A DNA stretch of 64,000 nucleotides from Paracoccus versutus (GTDB lineage Bacteria > Pseudomonadota > Alphaproteobacteria > Rhodobacterales > Rhodobacteraceae). The notes below the pieces were generated by a model, which did not search any database, was not told the DNA's origin, and was given only the letters and a program-made list of their open reading frames with translations. Location of the stretch: assembly GCF_000763885.1 (NCBI RefSeq), contig NZ_JRKO01000009.1:1-64000 (forward strand). Reading direction: 5' to 3'. Of the stretch, positions 18,578-26,729 are shown in pieces. The position numbers were made by a program, and so were the translations under genes. Positions within the stretch are counted from its first letter, which is position 1. Each line of letters starts with the position of its first letter.

Positions 18578-19228
18578 ATGAAAGAAGCACGTCCACTGCC
18601 GCTGTATCTGGTCCAGCGCTACCACGGCTGGCGCGCCACAGCCTTTGTCGAAAATCGCGTCTGGTTTCGCCGTCTGGCCGAGGACGGCCAGCATCCCCGC
18701 GCCATGGTCATCGCCTGTTGCGATTCGCGCGTCCACGTGACCTCGATCTTCGGGGCGGATACCGGTGAATTCTTCATTCACCGCAACATCGCCAACCTGG
18801 TCCCGCCCTATGCCCCCGACGGCGAGCAGCACGGCACCTCGGCTGCGGTCGAATATGCGGTGAACACGCTCAAGGTCGCCCATGTGGTGGTGGTGGGGCA
18901 TACCAATTGCGGCGGCGTTCAGGGATGCCATGCCATGTGTTCCGGCCATGCGCCCGAGCTTGAAGAGAAATCCAGCTTCGTCGGCCGCTGGATGGACATC
19001 CTGCGTCCGGGATACGAGCGCGTGGCGACGCTGCCGCCCGAACAGCAGATCCGCGGACTCGAGCGGCAAGCCGTTCTCGTTTCGCTTGAAAACCTGATGA
19101 CCTTTCCCTTCGTGAAAACCGCAGTGGAATCGGGGAACCTGTCCTTGCACGGGGTCTTGCACGACATCGCCGAGGGAACGCTGGAGCAATACGATCATCA
19201 GGCCGGGGGCTTCACGCCGGTCATCTGA
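18578..19228 (+). CDS. Beta-class carbonic anhydrase
   Basis: A zinc enzyme interconverting CO2 and bicarbonate in the cytoplasm; 216 residues from the ATG at 18578. Zinc ligands are C47 in the CCDSR motif, H108 and C111 in VVVGHTNCGG; D49 and R51 form the gating dyad of the CxDSR motif. FFIHRNIANLVPPY and HGTSAAVEYAVNTLKV are further beta-CA signatures. The ATG at 18578 is preferred because GAGG lies six bases upstream; ATG at 18566 would add four residues. A hairpin with a T-rich tail follows at 19299–19321. It is divergent from the small helical gene and convergent with flgI. Confidence 0.95.
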   Translation: MKEARPLPLYLVQRYHGWRATAFVENRVWFRRLAEDGQHPRAMVIACCDSRVHVTSIFGADTGEFFIHRNIANLVPPYAPDGEQHGTSAAVEYAVNTLKVAHVVVVGHTNCGGVQGCHAMCSGHAPELEEKSSFVGRWMDILRPGYERVATLPPEQQIRGLERQAVLVSLENLMTFPFVKTAVESGNLSLHGVLHDIAEGTLEQYDHQAGGFTPVI

Positions 19229-19298
19229 ACCGCCGCCCGCCGCCGCTGACTGGGCCAGTTGCAGGTGCGGACAGGGATACCGCCGGGTGCCCGAAGCG

Positions 19299-19321
19299 CA
19301 GTCGCCCGCAACGGGCGGCTG
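19299..19321 (+). terminator. Intrinsic terminator after the carbonic anhydrase gene
   Basis: A ten-base-pair stem (CAGTCGCCCG with CGGGCGGCTG, one G·U pair) around a CAA loop, followed by TTCCGTTTTC. It lies 71 bases after the carbonic anhydrase stop and just before the end of the convergent flgI gene. Confidence 0.65.
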
Positions 19322-19329
19322 TTCCGTTT

Positions 19330-20430
19330 TCAGTTCACGATGAATTCGGCGTGCAGCGCCCCGGCGGCATGGACCGCCTTCAGTATGTCGATCATGTCGC
19401 GGGGCCTGATCCCCAATGCGTTGAGCCCCGCAACCACCTCGGACAAGGATGATTCGCCGGATATTTCAGCGAAGCCAATCCCCGGCTCCTGGGTGATTTC
19501 GGCCTGCGTTCGGGGCAGAACCACGGTTTCTCCCGGAGAGAAGGGGTTCGGCTGCGACACGACGGGGGTTTCCCGCACCCGCAGGGTGAGGTTGCCCTGG
19601 GAAACCGCCACCCGCGAGATGCGCACATCCTCGCCCATGACGATAGTGCCGGACTTGTGGTCGATGACGACGCGAGCCGCTGTCTCGGGCTCGACGGTGA
19701 TATTCTCGATCTGCCCCATCAGCCGCGCCGGGTTGACCCGACCCAAAACGGTCGAGTCGATCACGATGGTTCCCGAATCCACCAGTTCGGCCAGCCCACG
19801 TCCCAGCGTGCGATTGATCGCGGCCTCGACACGGGCGGCGGTGGTGAAATCGGGGTTTCTCAGCGCCAGGCGCAGGTTCGTCATTTGCGAGAAGTCGAAG
19901 GCCACTTCCCGCTCCACCCTGGCGCCCGAAGGGAGAGTGCCCGTCGTAGGCACGCCCTGGACGACCGAGGCAGCCGCGCCGGAAGCCTCGGCCCCCCCTG
20001 CCAGGACCGAGCCTTGCGCAACGGCATATATCTCGCCGTCTGCCGCGTTCAGCGGCGTCATGACCAATGTGCCGCCAAGCAGGCTTTTCGCATCGCCTAT
20101 CGCGGCCACGCTGACATCGATCTGCGAACCGGCGCGCGCGAACGGCGGCAAGGTGGCGGTAACGATCACCGCCGCCACGTTCTTGGGACGGAATGCTTCG
20201 TCGGTGACATTGACGCCCAGCCGTTCAAGCAAGCCGGCCATGATCTCTTCGGTAAAAGGCGAGTTTCGCAGGCTGTCGCCCGAACCGTTCAGGCCGACGA
20301 CAAGGCCATAACCGACCAGGTCGTTGCCGCGGACGCCGTCGATATTGGCCAGATCCTTGATCCGAACCGGCGCAGCAAGGCCCGGAGCGGCAAGGCCGAA
20401 CAGGATCAGCAGAAGATACAGGAACCTCAT
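19330..20430 (-). CDS. flgI: Flagellar P-ring protein FlgI
   Basis: Periplasmic protein forming the P-ring bushing around the flagellar rod. It is 366 residues (E. coli FlgI is 365). A signal peptide MRFLYLLLILFGLAAPGLA is followed by the strongly conserved RIKDLANIDGVRGNDLVGYG and VVGLNGSGDS. Other signatures are VVTATLPPFARAGSQIDVSV, LGGTLVMTPL, IDSTVLGRVNPARLMGQIEN and the C-terminal LSEVVAGLNALGIRPRDMI. Its ATG overlaps the flgL stop (ATGA). It is the last gene of the leftward motB–flgE–flgK–flgL–flgI group. Confidence 0.97.
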   Translation of the reverse strand: MRFLYLLLILFGLAAPGLAAPVRIKDLANIDGVRGNDLVGYGLVVGLNGSGDSLRNSPFTEEIMAGLLERLGVNVTDEAFRPKNVAAVIVTATLPPFARAGSQIDVSVAAIGDAKSLLGGTLVMTPLNAADGEIYAVAQGSVLAGGAEASGAAASVVQGVPTTGTLPSGARVEREVAFDFSQMTNLRLALRNPDFTTAARVEAAINRTLGRGLAELVDSGTIVIDSTVLGRVNPARLMGQIENITVEPETAARVVIDHKSGTIVMGEDVRISRVAVSQGNLTLRVRETPVVSQPNPFSPGETVVLPRTQAEITQEPGIGFAEISGESSLSEVVAGLNALGIRPRDMIDILKAVHAAGALHAEFIVN

Positions 20431-21446
20431 GACAGGTAATCCGTGAGGCTGAGCCGGGAAAGCCGGACCGTGATGGCATAGAGGCTTTGAATCTTCGCTT
20501 CGGTCTCTTCCAGGGCGGTGACGGCTTCGGCGGGGTCGGCGCCGATCATGTTCGTACGCGCAATGGAAAGCGTTGTCGTTTCAGCCGAGTTTCTAGCCTG
20601 CGCCTGGGTAACGGCCGCCTGCTGTCGGCCCAGATCGGCGCGGGCGGTGGTCAACCCGAGCGTTGCCTTGGCCAGCCGGCCCCCCGCTTCGGAGAAGAGA
20701 TCCCGCAAGGTCGCATCGTCGATTGCCGACCCGGCTTCGGACGCATAGGCCATCACGGCCATTCCCTTGAGCGTATCGCGCAGCTCCGCGGAATTGGCCG
20801 ACAGATTGCTGTCGATCCGATGTTCGGGCGAGATCGAAAACCGGGTGCTGCCGTCATCGTCCCCCTGATAGACCGTGTCGGAAAAGCCCCCGGTTCCCTG
20901 GGGTGCGTCAAACCATGCGTCGATGCGGCTTGCGATAGTTGCCGCGGTGGTGGCACCGGCAACCGCGGTATTCAGTTCCGCGAGCATCGTTTCAAAACTG
21001 CCCAGCGCTGGACTGTCGGTTCGGTTGCCCCCAAACAAATATTGCCCGGCGGTGGCGGTGTTCAGGGTTCCGAACATCGACTGGAAATCCCGCTTGATGC
21101 TGTCGGCGCGCGCCCTAAGGTTTTGCTCTTCCAGAATATTACGTTCGGTCAGCACGCTGGGCCCCAGGTCGTCTACGACGGCTTGGATCTGCCCAAGCGC
21201 GGCCTGCATGCCCGCTAGCCTGTTTTGCGCCTCGGATGTGTTTTGCTGGAACGTGGTCAGCAGCTTCAGCCGGGATTCGATATGCGAAATCCCTGACAAA
21301 TCGCCTGCCAGCGCTTTGGGAATATCCGCTTTGACCCCGGTCATCATTTCTTGGGTCAGCCGGTCCAGCCTGGCTTTCAGCCCCTGCTGCCCAAGCCGGA
21401 GCTGATAGGAACGGGAAAGGTCGCCGATGGAATGAAAAGGGGTCAT
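20427..21446 (-). CDS. flgL: Flagellar hook-filament junction protein FlgL
   Basis: A 339-residue flagellin-family protein joining the hook to the filament (E. coli FlgL is 317). The N-terminal helical region MTPFHSIGDLSRSYQLRLGQ and QEMMTGVKADIPKAL and the C-terminal coiled-coil region (TTLSIARTNMIGADPAEAVT, ending SLTDYLS) are the conserved flagellin-like ends. The middle is variable, with QYLFGGNRTDSPALGSFE typical of FlgL. Start and stop codons overlap flgK and flgI by ATGA, so the three are tightly coupled. The base composition looks less G+C-rich than that of the pqi and pur regions nearby. Confidence 0.92.
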   Translation of the reverse strand: MTPFHSIGDLSRSYQLRLGQQGLKARLDRLTQEMMTGVKADIPKALAGDLSGISHIESRLKLLTTFQQNTSEAQNRLAGMQAALGQIQAVVDDLGPSVLTERNILEEQNLRARADSIKRDFQSMFGTLNTATAGQYLFGGNRTDSPALGSFETMLAELNTAVAGATTAATIASRIDAWFDAPQGTGGFSDTVYQGDDDGSTRFSISPEHRIDSNLSANSAELRDTLKGMAVMAYASEAGSAIDDATLRDLFSEAGGRLAKATLGLTTARADLGRQQAAVTQAQARNSAETTTLSIARTNMIGADPAEAVTALEETEAKIQSLYAITVRLSRLSLTDYLS

Positions 21447-22900
21447 GTCAGCCTCAGGATAGCATCCAGCATGTCATTTGCGGTCTGAAAGACCTTGGCA
21501 TTTGCGGCATAGGCACGCTCCAGCGCGAGCAGGCCTTCCATTTCCTTGTCGCTGTCGACCCCTTCAGCCAGAAGGGCCGCCTGGAGGCCGGACTGGCGCG
21601 CGCTGCTTTGCATGGCGCCAGCTTCGGTTCGGATGCGATTCGTCGCCGCAACCGAGGTCAGGTCCGCCGAAAGGCCCTGCAGACTGCGCGGCACCGCGGA
21701 CAAGCTGGTCGAAGCCGGCAAACGCGAGGCCGAGAGGGCCGATCCGAGCCGGTCAAGCAGCGTGCTTTCGCCAGAACGGCCGGGGCCGGTCGCATTGATT
21801 CCGGCGCGAATCCGCCACAGTTGCCCGCCCGTCTCGGGGTTCACCGCCCAGGCAACGGCAATGCGGCCGGCGAAGCCGGTTTCATCGGCCGAACTGAAAG
21901 CGCCCTGGGAATCGGTGAACAGCCCTGGGTCGCCTGGGGCCAGAGAGGGGTCGATCGCGGGATCGGACAGCCTGTCGTATAAATCGCGGGCGAAAGCGTC
22001 GATCTGCTGCTGATAGGCCGGGGCAATCTGGTCGCGAATGGCAAAGTTCGCCTCCAGGCTGCCGCCGTTAAACATGGTGTGCTGCATATCGCCGAGCGGC
22101 TTTCCGTTCAGCGTCAGCCCGGAAAGCGCGCCGCTGGCCGTGGACATATCGGCGGTGATGCTGGAGACAGCGCTGAAACCGATCCGGGCCGGCTCGGTCC
22201 CGTCCAGCAGAATGGCGCCGCCGGAGGTGAACAAGGCGACCCGGCCATTCTCGCGCGGCACTTCCTTGATAGGCACGATATCCGATACGCTGTCTATGAG
22301 CGCCTGGCGCGCATCCAACTGCAACGAAGCGTCTTTGCCCTGTGCCGACAGGGTGACGATCTGCGCATTCAATTTCGCCACTTGCTCAAGCGCCGTATTC
22401 AGCCGCGCAACGTCATTTTCGATGGCCTTTTCCGCCTTGCTGCGCTCGGCCTGGATGGTGGCGGAGATGTCGTTGACCTTTTTTGCCAGGGCCGTGGCCG
22501 TATCCAGCACCACTGCCAGGCGCGTCTCGTTGTCGGGCCTTGCGGCCGCGCTGGCCAGGGCGGATTCGAAATCTGTCAGGGTTTGCACCAGCGAGGACGC
22601 CTCGGTCCCCGTGCCGAAGGCTTTCTCCATCGCGGCGTGATAGGTCGCCACGGTCCGGGATGAACCGACATCCGCCTGGGCCAGGCGATTATCGGCGATC
22701 AGCCCCGCCGTGACCATTCGGGTAACGCCGTTGATGCTGACGCCGCCGCCCCGCTCGGCCAGGCGCGAGGACAGGTCGAGTTCCCTGCGCGCATAGCCCG
22801 GCGTCAGCGCGTTCGCGATGTTGGAGGACACGATTTCCGTGCCCCGCGAGGCCGCGGTCAGGCCCGAAACGGCATTGGAGATGGCGGACGAAAGGCTCAT
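21443..22900 (-). CDS. flgK: Flagellar hook-associated protein FlgK
   Basis: The 485-residue first hook-associated protein (E. coli FlgK is 547). The N-terminus MSLSSAISNAVSGLTAASRG plus VSSNIANALTPGYARRE is the rod/hook family signature, and the C-terminus LLALERAYAANAKVFQTAND matches FlgK. The middle is a coiled-coil-rich region. The ATG at 22900 begins exactly at the conserved N-terminus; a longer in-frame extension to 22951 is rejected. It is 53 bases downstream of flgE and overlaps flgL by ATGA. Confidence 0.95.
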   Translation of the reverse strand: MSLSSAISNAVSGLTAASRGTEIVSSNIANALTPGYARRELDLSSRLAERGGGVSINGVTRMVTAGLIADNRLAQADVGSSRTVATYHAAMEKAFGTGTEASSLVQTLTDFESALASAAARPDNETRLAVVLDTATALAKKVNDISATIQAERSKAEKAIENDVARLNTALEQVAKLNAQIVTLSAQGKDASLQLDARQALIDSVSDIVPIKEVPRENGRVALFTSGGAILLDGTEPARIGFSAVSSITADMSTASGALSGLTLNGKPLGDMQHTMFNGGSLEANFAIRDQIAPAYQQQIDAFARDLYDRLSDPAIDPSLAPGDPGLFTDSQGAFSSADETGFAGRIAVAWAVNPETGGQLWRIRAGINATGPGRSGESTLLDRLGSALSASRLPASTSLSAVPRSLQGLSADLTSVAATNRIRTEAGAMQSSARQSGLQAALLAEGVDSDKEMEGLLALERAYAANAKVFQTANDMLDAILRLT

Positions 22901-22953
22901 TTGCAGGCTCCGGTTTCCGAGCGCGGGACGGCAGGAAGCCGTCCCGGTCAATG

Positions 22954-24294
22954 TCAGCGTTTGAGATTGGCGGTTTCCTGCAGCATCTCATCGACGGTCT
23001 GGATGACCTTGGCGTTCGAGGTATAGGCGCGCTGGGTCTGGATCAGGTCGGTCAACTCGGCCGCGACATCGGTTGTCGATGCCTCGCGCGCATAGCCGGC
23101 GATTGCGCCGGTCGGACCGTCACCGGCGTCCCACAGGTAGAACGCGCCGGATTCAGGCGAAATCTTGTAGGTCTGGTTGTCCATTGCGATCAGACCGTTC
23201 GGATTGGGAACATCCACCAGCGGCACCTGATACAGGGTCCGCGTGAAGCCGGTGTCATAGGTTGCGCGAAGATAGCCGCTTTCATCGATCTCGAGCGCCG
23301 TCAGGTTGCCGACGGGCGAGCCGTTCTTGGTCACATTGGCCGGCGAGAAGCTGGTGCTGAGCTGGGTGATGCCCTGGCTGTCGCCATATCGCCCCAGGTT
23401 GATGGTCATCGGCCCGTTCGCGCCGGGGACGGTAAGAAGCCCGGTCGCCGCGCTATAGGCGCCGCCGGCCACCGTGGTGACTGCCGCAAGCGTGCCGCCG
23501 CCGGGCTGGCCGTCCTGGAATTCCAGCGTGTAGACGCCGATCAGCGATTCGTCGGCGGGGGTGGCCGGATCGTTGATGATGGCCGAATCGCGGATCTCCA
23601 TCGTCCAGCGGTTCGTGCGCGTCCCGGCCGCGCCCGTCACCTCGGGCGTGAAGCTGACCGTCATCCTTTCGGAATTGCCGAGGTTGCCGAAATATTCGAC
23701 CTCCATGTCCCAGGCGTCGCCGGCCGCGCCGGCGACCGCGTCGTCGGCGGGCAGGTTCACGCGCAGGTTGATCCGCGTCGTCGGGTCGGCCGCGGTCTGG
23801 CTGGGATTGATCAGGATCGGTTGCAGGCCGGTGGCGGAATCGCGCGGCTGGCTGGAAATCGTGCCGTCGGCAATGGCCGGCCAGCCCATCAGCACCAGGC
23901 CCGAGCTGGTGCGAAGATACCCCTCGTCGTCGGTGCGGAAGGACCCTGTCGTCGTCATCACCAGTTCGCGCTGCGTGCCCGGTCCCGAGGCCAGGGATGC
24001 CGAGTGGATCACGGGCAGCATGCCCCGCCCCGAAATCGCGATGTCCATCGGATGCGATGTGGGAACCAGGTTGCCGCGCTGATCGACCAGCCGGCTGGTC
24101 GAGGCGCGGACGCCGCCGGCCGTATAAAGCCCCCCGCCGCGTCCCTGGTTGATCACCATGCTTTCGAAACTGGTGTCCACCCGCTTGTAGCCATAGGTGC
24201 CGGAATTCGCGATATTGTCGGAAATATTGGCCAGGCGCGTGGAATTGGCGGCAAGCCCGGACACCCCGGCACTGAGGGCAGATGAAATCGACAT
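22954..24294 (-). CDS. flgE: Flagellar hook protein FlgE
   Basis: The 446-residue structural subunit of the flagellar hook (E. coli FlgE is 402). It begins MSISSALSAGVSGLAANSTR and LANISDNIANSGTYGYKRVD, and ends ELTDLIQTQRAYTSNAKVIQ, both diagnostic for hook/rod proteins. The middle beta domains contain SGRGMLPV and NLTALEIDESGYLRATYDTG, and LPLVDVPNPNGL-like sequence typical of FlgE. It follows motB by 86 bases. That gap holds a CtrA-like half-site pair, suggesting separate cell-cycle or flagellar control. Confidence 0.94.
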   Translation of the reverse strand: MSISSALSAGVSGLAANSTRLANISDNIANSGTYGYKRVDTSFESMVINQGRGGGLYTAGGVRASTSRLVDQRGNLVPTSHPMDIAISGRGMLPVIHSASLASGPGTQRELVMTTTGSFRTDDEGYLRTSSGLVLMGWPAIADGTISSQPRDSATGLQPILINPSQTAADPTTRINLRVNLPADDAVAGAAGDAWDMEVEYFGNLGNSERMTVSFTPEVTGAAGTRTNRWTMEIRDSAIINDPATPADESLIGVYTLEFQDGQPGGGTLAAVTTVAGGAYSAATGLLTVPGANGPMTINLGRYGDSQGITQLSTSFSPANVTKNGSPVGNLTALEIDESGYLRATYDTGFTRTLYQVPLVDVPNPNGLIAMDNQTYKISPESGAFYLWDAGDGPTGAIAGYAREASTTDVAAELTDLIQTQRAYTSNAKVIQTVDEMLQETANLKR

Positions 24295-24345
24295 TCTGAT
24301 ATTACCCTGTGTGAGTCGTTCTGCGTGAAGTTTGCCGGCCGGGGG

Positions 24346-24360
24346 TTAACATGCCGCTAA
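24346..24360. promoter_or_regulatory. Candidate CtrA-type binding site upstream of flgE
   Basis: TTAA, seven bases, then CTAA (TTAA-N7-CTAA) lies 52 bases before the flgE start. It matches the alphaproteobacterial CtrA consensus TTAA-N7-TTAA at seven of eight positions. A GANTC methylation site (GAGTC, 24313–24317) lies between it and the gene. CtrA control of flagellar genes is known in related bacteria; its action here is inference. Confidence 0.4.
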
Positions 24361-24380
24361 CGGCGCCCCGCCCAGGCCGG

Positions 24381-25181
24381 TCATCTCAGTAAAATCACTT
24401 CGATCCGGTTGTTGTCGGGGTCCATCGGGTTCACCGACCGATTGCGCCGGTCGGCGAAGGCGGTGACGCGCTGGATGCGCGCGCTGTCGAAGCCCGAGCC
24501 CTCCAGCAGGTTGCGCAGGGCATGGGCGCGGGCGTCCGAGAGCGCCCAGACCGGCGACTGGATCAGCATCTCGGGATAGGCGCGGACATGGCCGGTCAGC
24601 GCCACCTCGTTCCTGATGCGCCCCAGGACGCCCGCGAGAATGCCGGCCAGTTCCTTCATGGCCGGGGTGGGCTGGGCGCTGTCGCCGACGAAAAGCGGCT
24701 CGTCCATCAGGTCGGTCAGTTCGATCACCAGCCCCTCGTCCGTCATGCGGGTCACGACATGGCGCAACAGGTTGACCTTTTGCATGGATTCCGCGCCGCT
24801 GCCGGTCAGCTGGTCCTGGACATGGCGGGCCATCTCCTCGAAACCCGATTCCCGGCCTTCGCGCGCCTGCGCGGCCAGCGTGTCGCGCGAGGCGCCGGCG
24901 CCCTTGCCCGAATCGGTTTCGGCATCCTGCACCTCGCCCCCGAAGGGGCCGTCTTGGCCGCTGCGGGTCGAATGGATCAGCGTCGGGTTGAAATACTCCG
25001 CCAGCCCCTGCCGCTGCTTTTCGGTGGTGGCGTTCAAAAGCCACATGAGCAGGAAAAAGGCCATCATCGCCGTGACGAAATCGGCATAGGCGACCTTCCA
25101 GGCGCCGCCGTGATGCCCGGCTTCGCACGCGCCCTGAACCTTCTTGATGATGATCGGGGCGCCGCCACCGTTCCCGGCCAT
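24381..25181 (-). CDS. motB: Flagellar motor stator protein MotB
   Basis: A 266-residue stator protein anchoring the proton channel to peptidoglycan (E. coli MotB is 308). The single transmembrane helix, about residues 30–50, carries the essential proton-binding aspartate D34 in AYADFVTAMMAFFLLMWLLN. The OmpA-like C-terminal domain shows DEPLFVGDSAQPTPAMKELA, LTGHVRAYPEM and AFADRRN, ending NNRIEVILLR. The usual TGHTD reads TGHVR here. No motA gene adjoins it; on the other side is the divergent pqi operon. It heads the leftward flagellar group. Confidence 0.92.
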   Translation of the reverse strand: MAGNGGGAPIIIKKVQGACEAGHHGGAWKVAYADFVTAMMAFFLLMWLLNATTEKQRQGLAEYFNPTLIHSTRSGQDGPFGGEVQDAETDSGKGAGASRDTLAAQAREGRESGFEEMARHVQDQLTGSGAESMQKVNLLRHVVTRMTDEGLVIELTDLMDEPLFVGDSAQPTPAMKELAGILAGVLGRIRNEVALTGHVRAYPEMLIQSPVWALSDARAHALRNLLEGSGFDSARIQRVTAFADRRNRSVNPMDPDNNRIEVILLR

Positions 25182-25331
25182 GAACCATTCCTTTCGTTGC
25201 CTGCCCGGAAGGTCTAGCGTCGCGCGGCCAAATACCAGTTAACCGCTCAAATGCCGCCTATTTCCCTTGGGCGACGCCTGCCGCGGCGCCGCGTTGCCGG
25301 GGCATATCGGCGCCCCTGCCGGCCAGCACGG

Positions 25332-25343
25332 CCGGTTAACCGG
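25332..25343. promoter_or_regulatory. Perfect 12-base palindrome in the motB/pqi divergent region
   Basis: CCGGTTAACCGG, a perfect palindrome 49 bases before the pqiA1 start and 150 bases before motB. A second TTAACCG lies at 25239–25245. It could be an operator for either direction. No regulator can be named. Confidence 0.3.
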
Positions 25344-25392
25344 ACCAGCCGCGGCATCTTGCGCCGGCCCCGCGCGCGGATATTCTGTGCCG

Positions 25393-26073
25393 ATGCAGAC
25401 CGAAGGCGAATATGACCTGTCCACCGGCGCCGGGCTGACCGCCTGTCCGCGCTGCGACGCGCTGCATGTCGAGCGCGAGCTGGAGCCGGGCGAGACCGCG
25501 CGCTGCCTGCGCTGCAACACGCTGCTGGCCAGCCCGCGCGCCGGCGCCTTCACCCGGATCATCGCGCTGTCCTTTGCCTCGCTGGTGCTGATGGTGGGGG
25601 CGGTGTTCTTTCCGTTCCTGGAAATCTCGCGCATGGGATTCGGCAACGAAACCTCGCTGTTCGGCGTGGCGCTGGCCTTTTCGCACGGCGCCCTGATGCC
25701 CCTGACCGTGGCGGTGCTGGGCATGATCGTCGGGCTGCCGGTGCTGCGGGCGCTGCTTCTGGTCTATACGCTGCTGCCGCTGGCGCGGAAACGCCGGCCC
25801 TTTGCCCATGCCGTGCCGGCCTTTCGCCTGTCCGAGACGCTGCGGCCCTGGTCGATGGCCGAGATCTTCGTCATCGGCACCGCCATCGCGCTGGTCAAAG
25901 TGGGGGGCTTGGCCAACATCAGCTTCGGCCCGGCCTTCTGGGCCTTTTGCGGGCTGATCCTGGTCAACGCCGCCAGTAACGCCTTTACCAGCGCCGCGAC
26001 GATCTGGGACGCCATAGAGGATGCCGGCATGGCCACCGACGGGCGCGAGATCGTGCCGGAGCCGCGGGCATGA
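25393..26073 (+). CDS. PqiA family integral membrane protein, first half-type (PqiA1)
   Basis: A 226-residue inner-membrane protein of the paraquat-inducible protein A family, which pairs with PqiB for lipid transport between membranes. An N-terminal zinc-ribbon pattern CPRC…CLRC (residues about 17–41) precedes four hydrophobic segments (LSFASLVLMVGAVFFPFLE; LTVAVLGMIVGLPVLRALLL; then two more after MAEIFVIG). E. coli PqiA (417 aa) fuses two such units in one chain; here they are two genes overlapping by ATGA. The ATG at 25393 is chosen because it starts just before the zinc ribbon; the longer in-frame extension has no PqiA similarity. Confidence 0.88.
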   Translation: MQTEGEYDLSTGAGLTACPRCDALHVERELEPGETARCLRCNTLLASPRAGAFTRIIALSFASLVLMVGAVFFPFLEISRMGFGNETSLFGVALAFSHGALMPLTVAVLGMIVGLPVLRALLLVYTLLPLARKRRPFAHAVPAFRLSETLRPWSMAEIFVIGTAIALVKVGGLANISFGPAFWAFCGLILVNAASNAFTSAATIWDAIEDAGMATDGREIVPEPRA

Positions 26074-26729
26074 GCGCGCCCGCCCATGACGCGCCGGTGC
26101 TGACCGCGCATCGCGCCGGGCTGGTCGGCTGCCGCAGCTGCGGCCGGGCCTGGCCGGAGGCCGAGACCATCTGCCGCCGCTGCGGCAGCGCGCTGGTGCC
26201 GCCGGACCGGCGCTGCCTGAACGCGGTCTGGGCCTGGCTGGCGGCGGGGCTCATCTTCTACATCCCGGCGAACCTGTTCCCGATGCTCAAGACCTCGACC
26301 TTCGGCGGGCTGCGCGGCAACAGCGAATCCACCATCCTCGGCGGCGTGGTCGAGCTGATGCATTACGGCAACTACGGCATCGCGGCGGTGATCTTTGCCG
26401 CCTCGGTCATGGTGCCGGTGGGCAAGTTCGTCGCCATCGCCTGGCTGGCGACGGTCGCGGGGCGGCCGGCGACGGTCGAGGCCGCGCACAAGCGGCTGGT
26501 GCTTTACGAGGTGGTCGAGTTCATCGGCCGCTGGTCGATGATCGACGTCTTCGTCGTGGCGATCCTGTCGGCGCTGGTGCAGCTGGGCTTCGTCGCCTCG
26601 ATCCATCCCGGCCCTGCGGCGGTCTCCTTTGCGCTGTCGGTTGCCTTCACCATGCTTTCCGCGCAAAGCTTCGACCCGAGATTGATCTGGCGCGGCCTTC
26701 CGCTGCGCAGCCGCAAGGACCATGAATGA
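26070..26729 (+). CDS. PqiA family integral membrane protein, second half-type (PqiA2)
   Basis: A 219-residue partner of the preceding protein with the same plan. A zinc ribbon CRSC…CRRC (residues about 21–39) is followed by four membrane segments, including WAWLAAGLIFYIPANLFPML and the family motif FIGRWSMIDVFVVAILSALV (about 150–170). FPMLKTSTFGG and MVPVGKFVAIAWL are also PqiA hallmarks. It overlaps pqiA1 and pqiB by ATGA on both sides, so all four pqi genes are probably translated in step. The pair likely forms the membrane platform for the PqiB tube. Confidence 0.9.
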   Translation: MSAPAHDAPVLTAHRAGLVGCRSCGRAWPEAETICRRCGSALVPPDRRCLNAVWAWLAAGLIFYIPANLFPMLKTSTFGGLRGNSESTILGGVVELMHYGNYGIAAVIFAASVMVPVGKFVAIAWLATVAGRPATVEAAHKRLVLYEVVEFIGRWSMIDVFVVAILSALVQLGFVASIHPGPAAVSFALSVAFTMLSAQSFDPRLIWRGLPLRSRKDHE

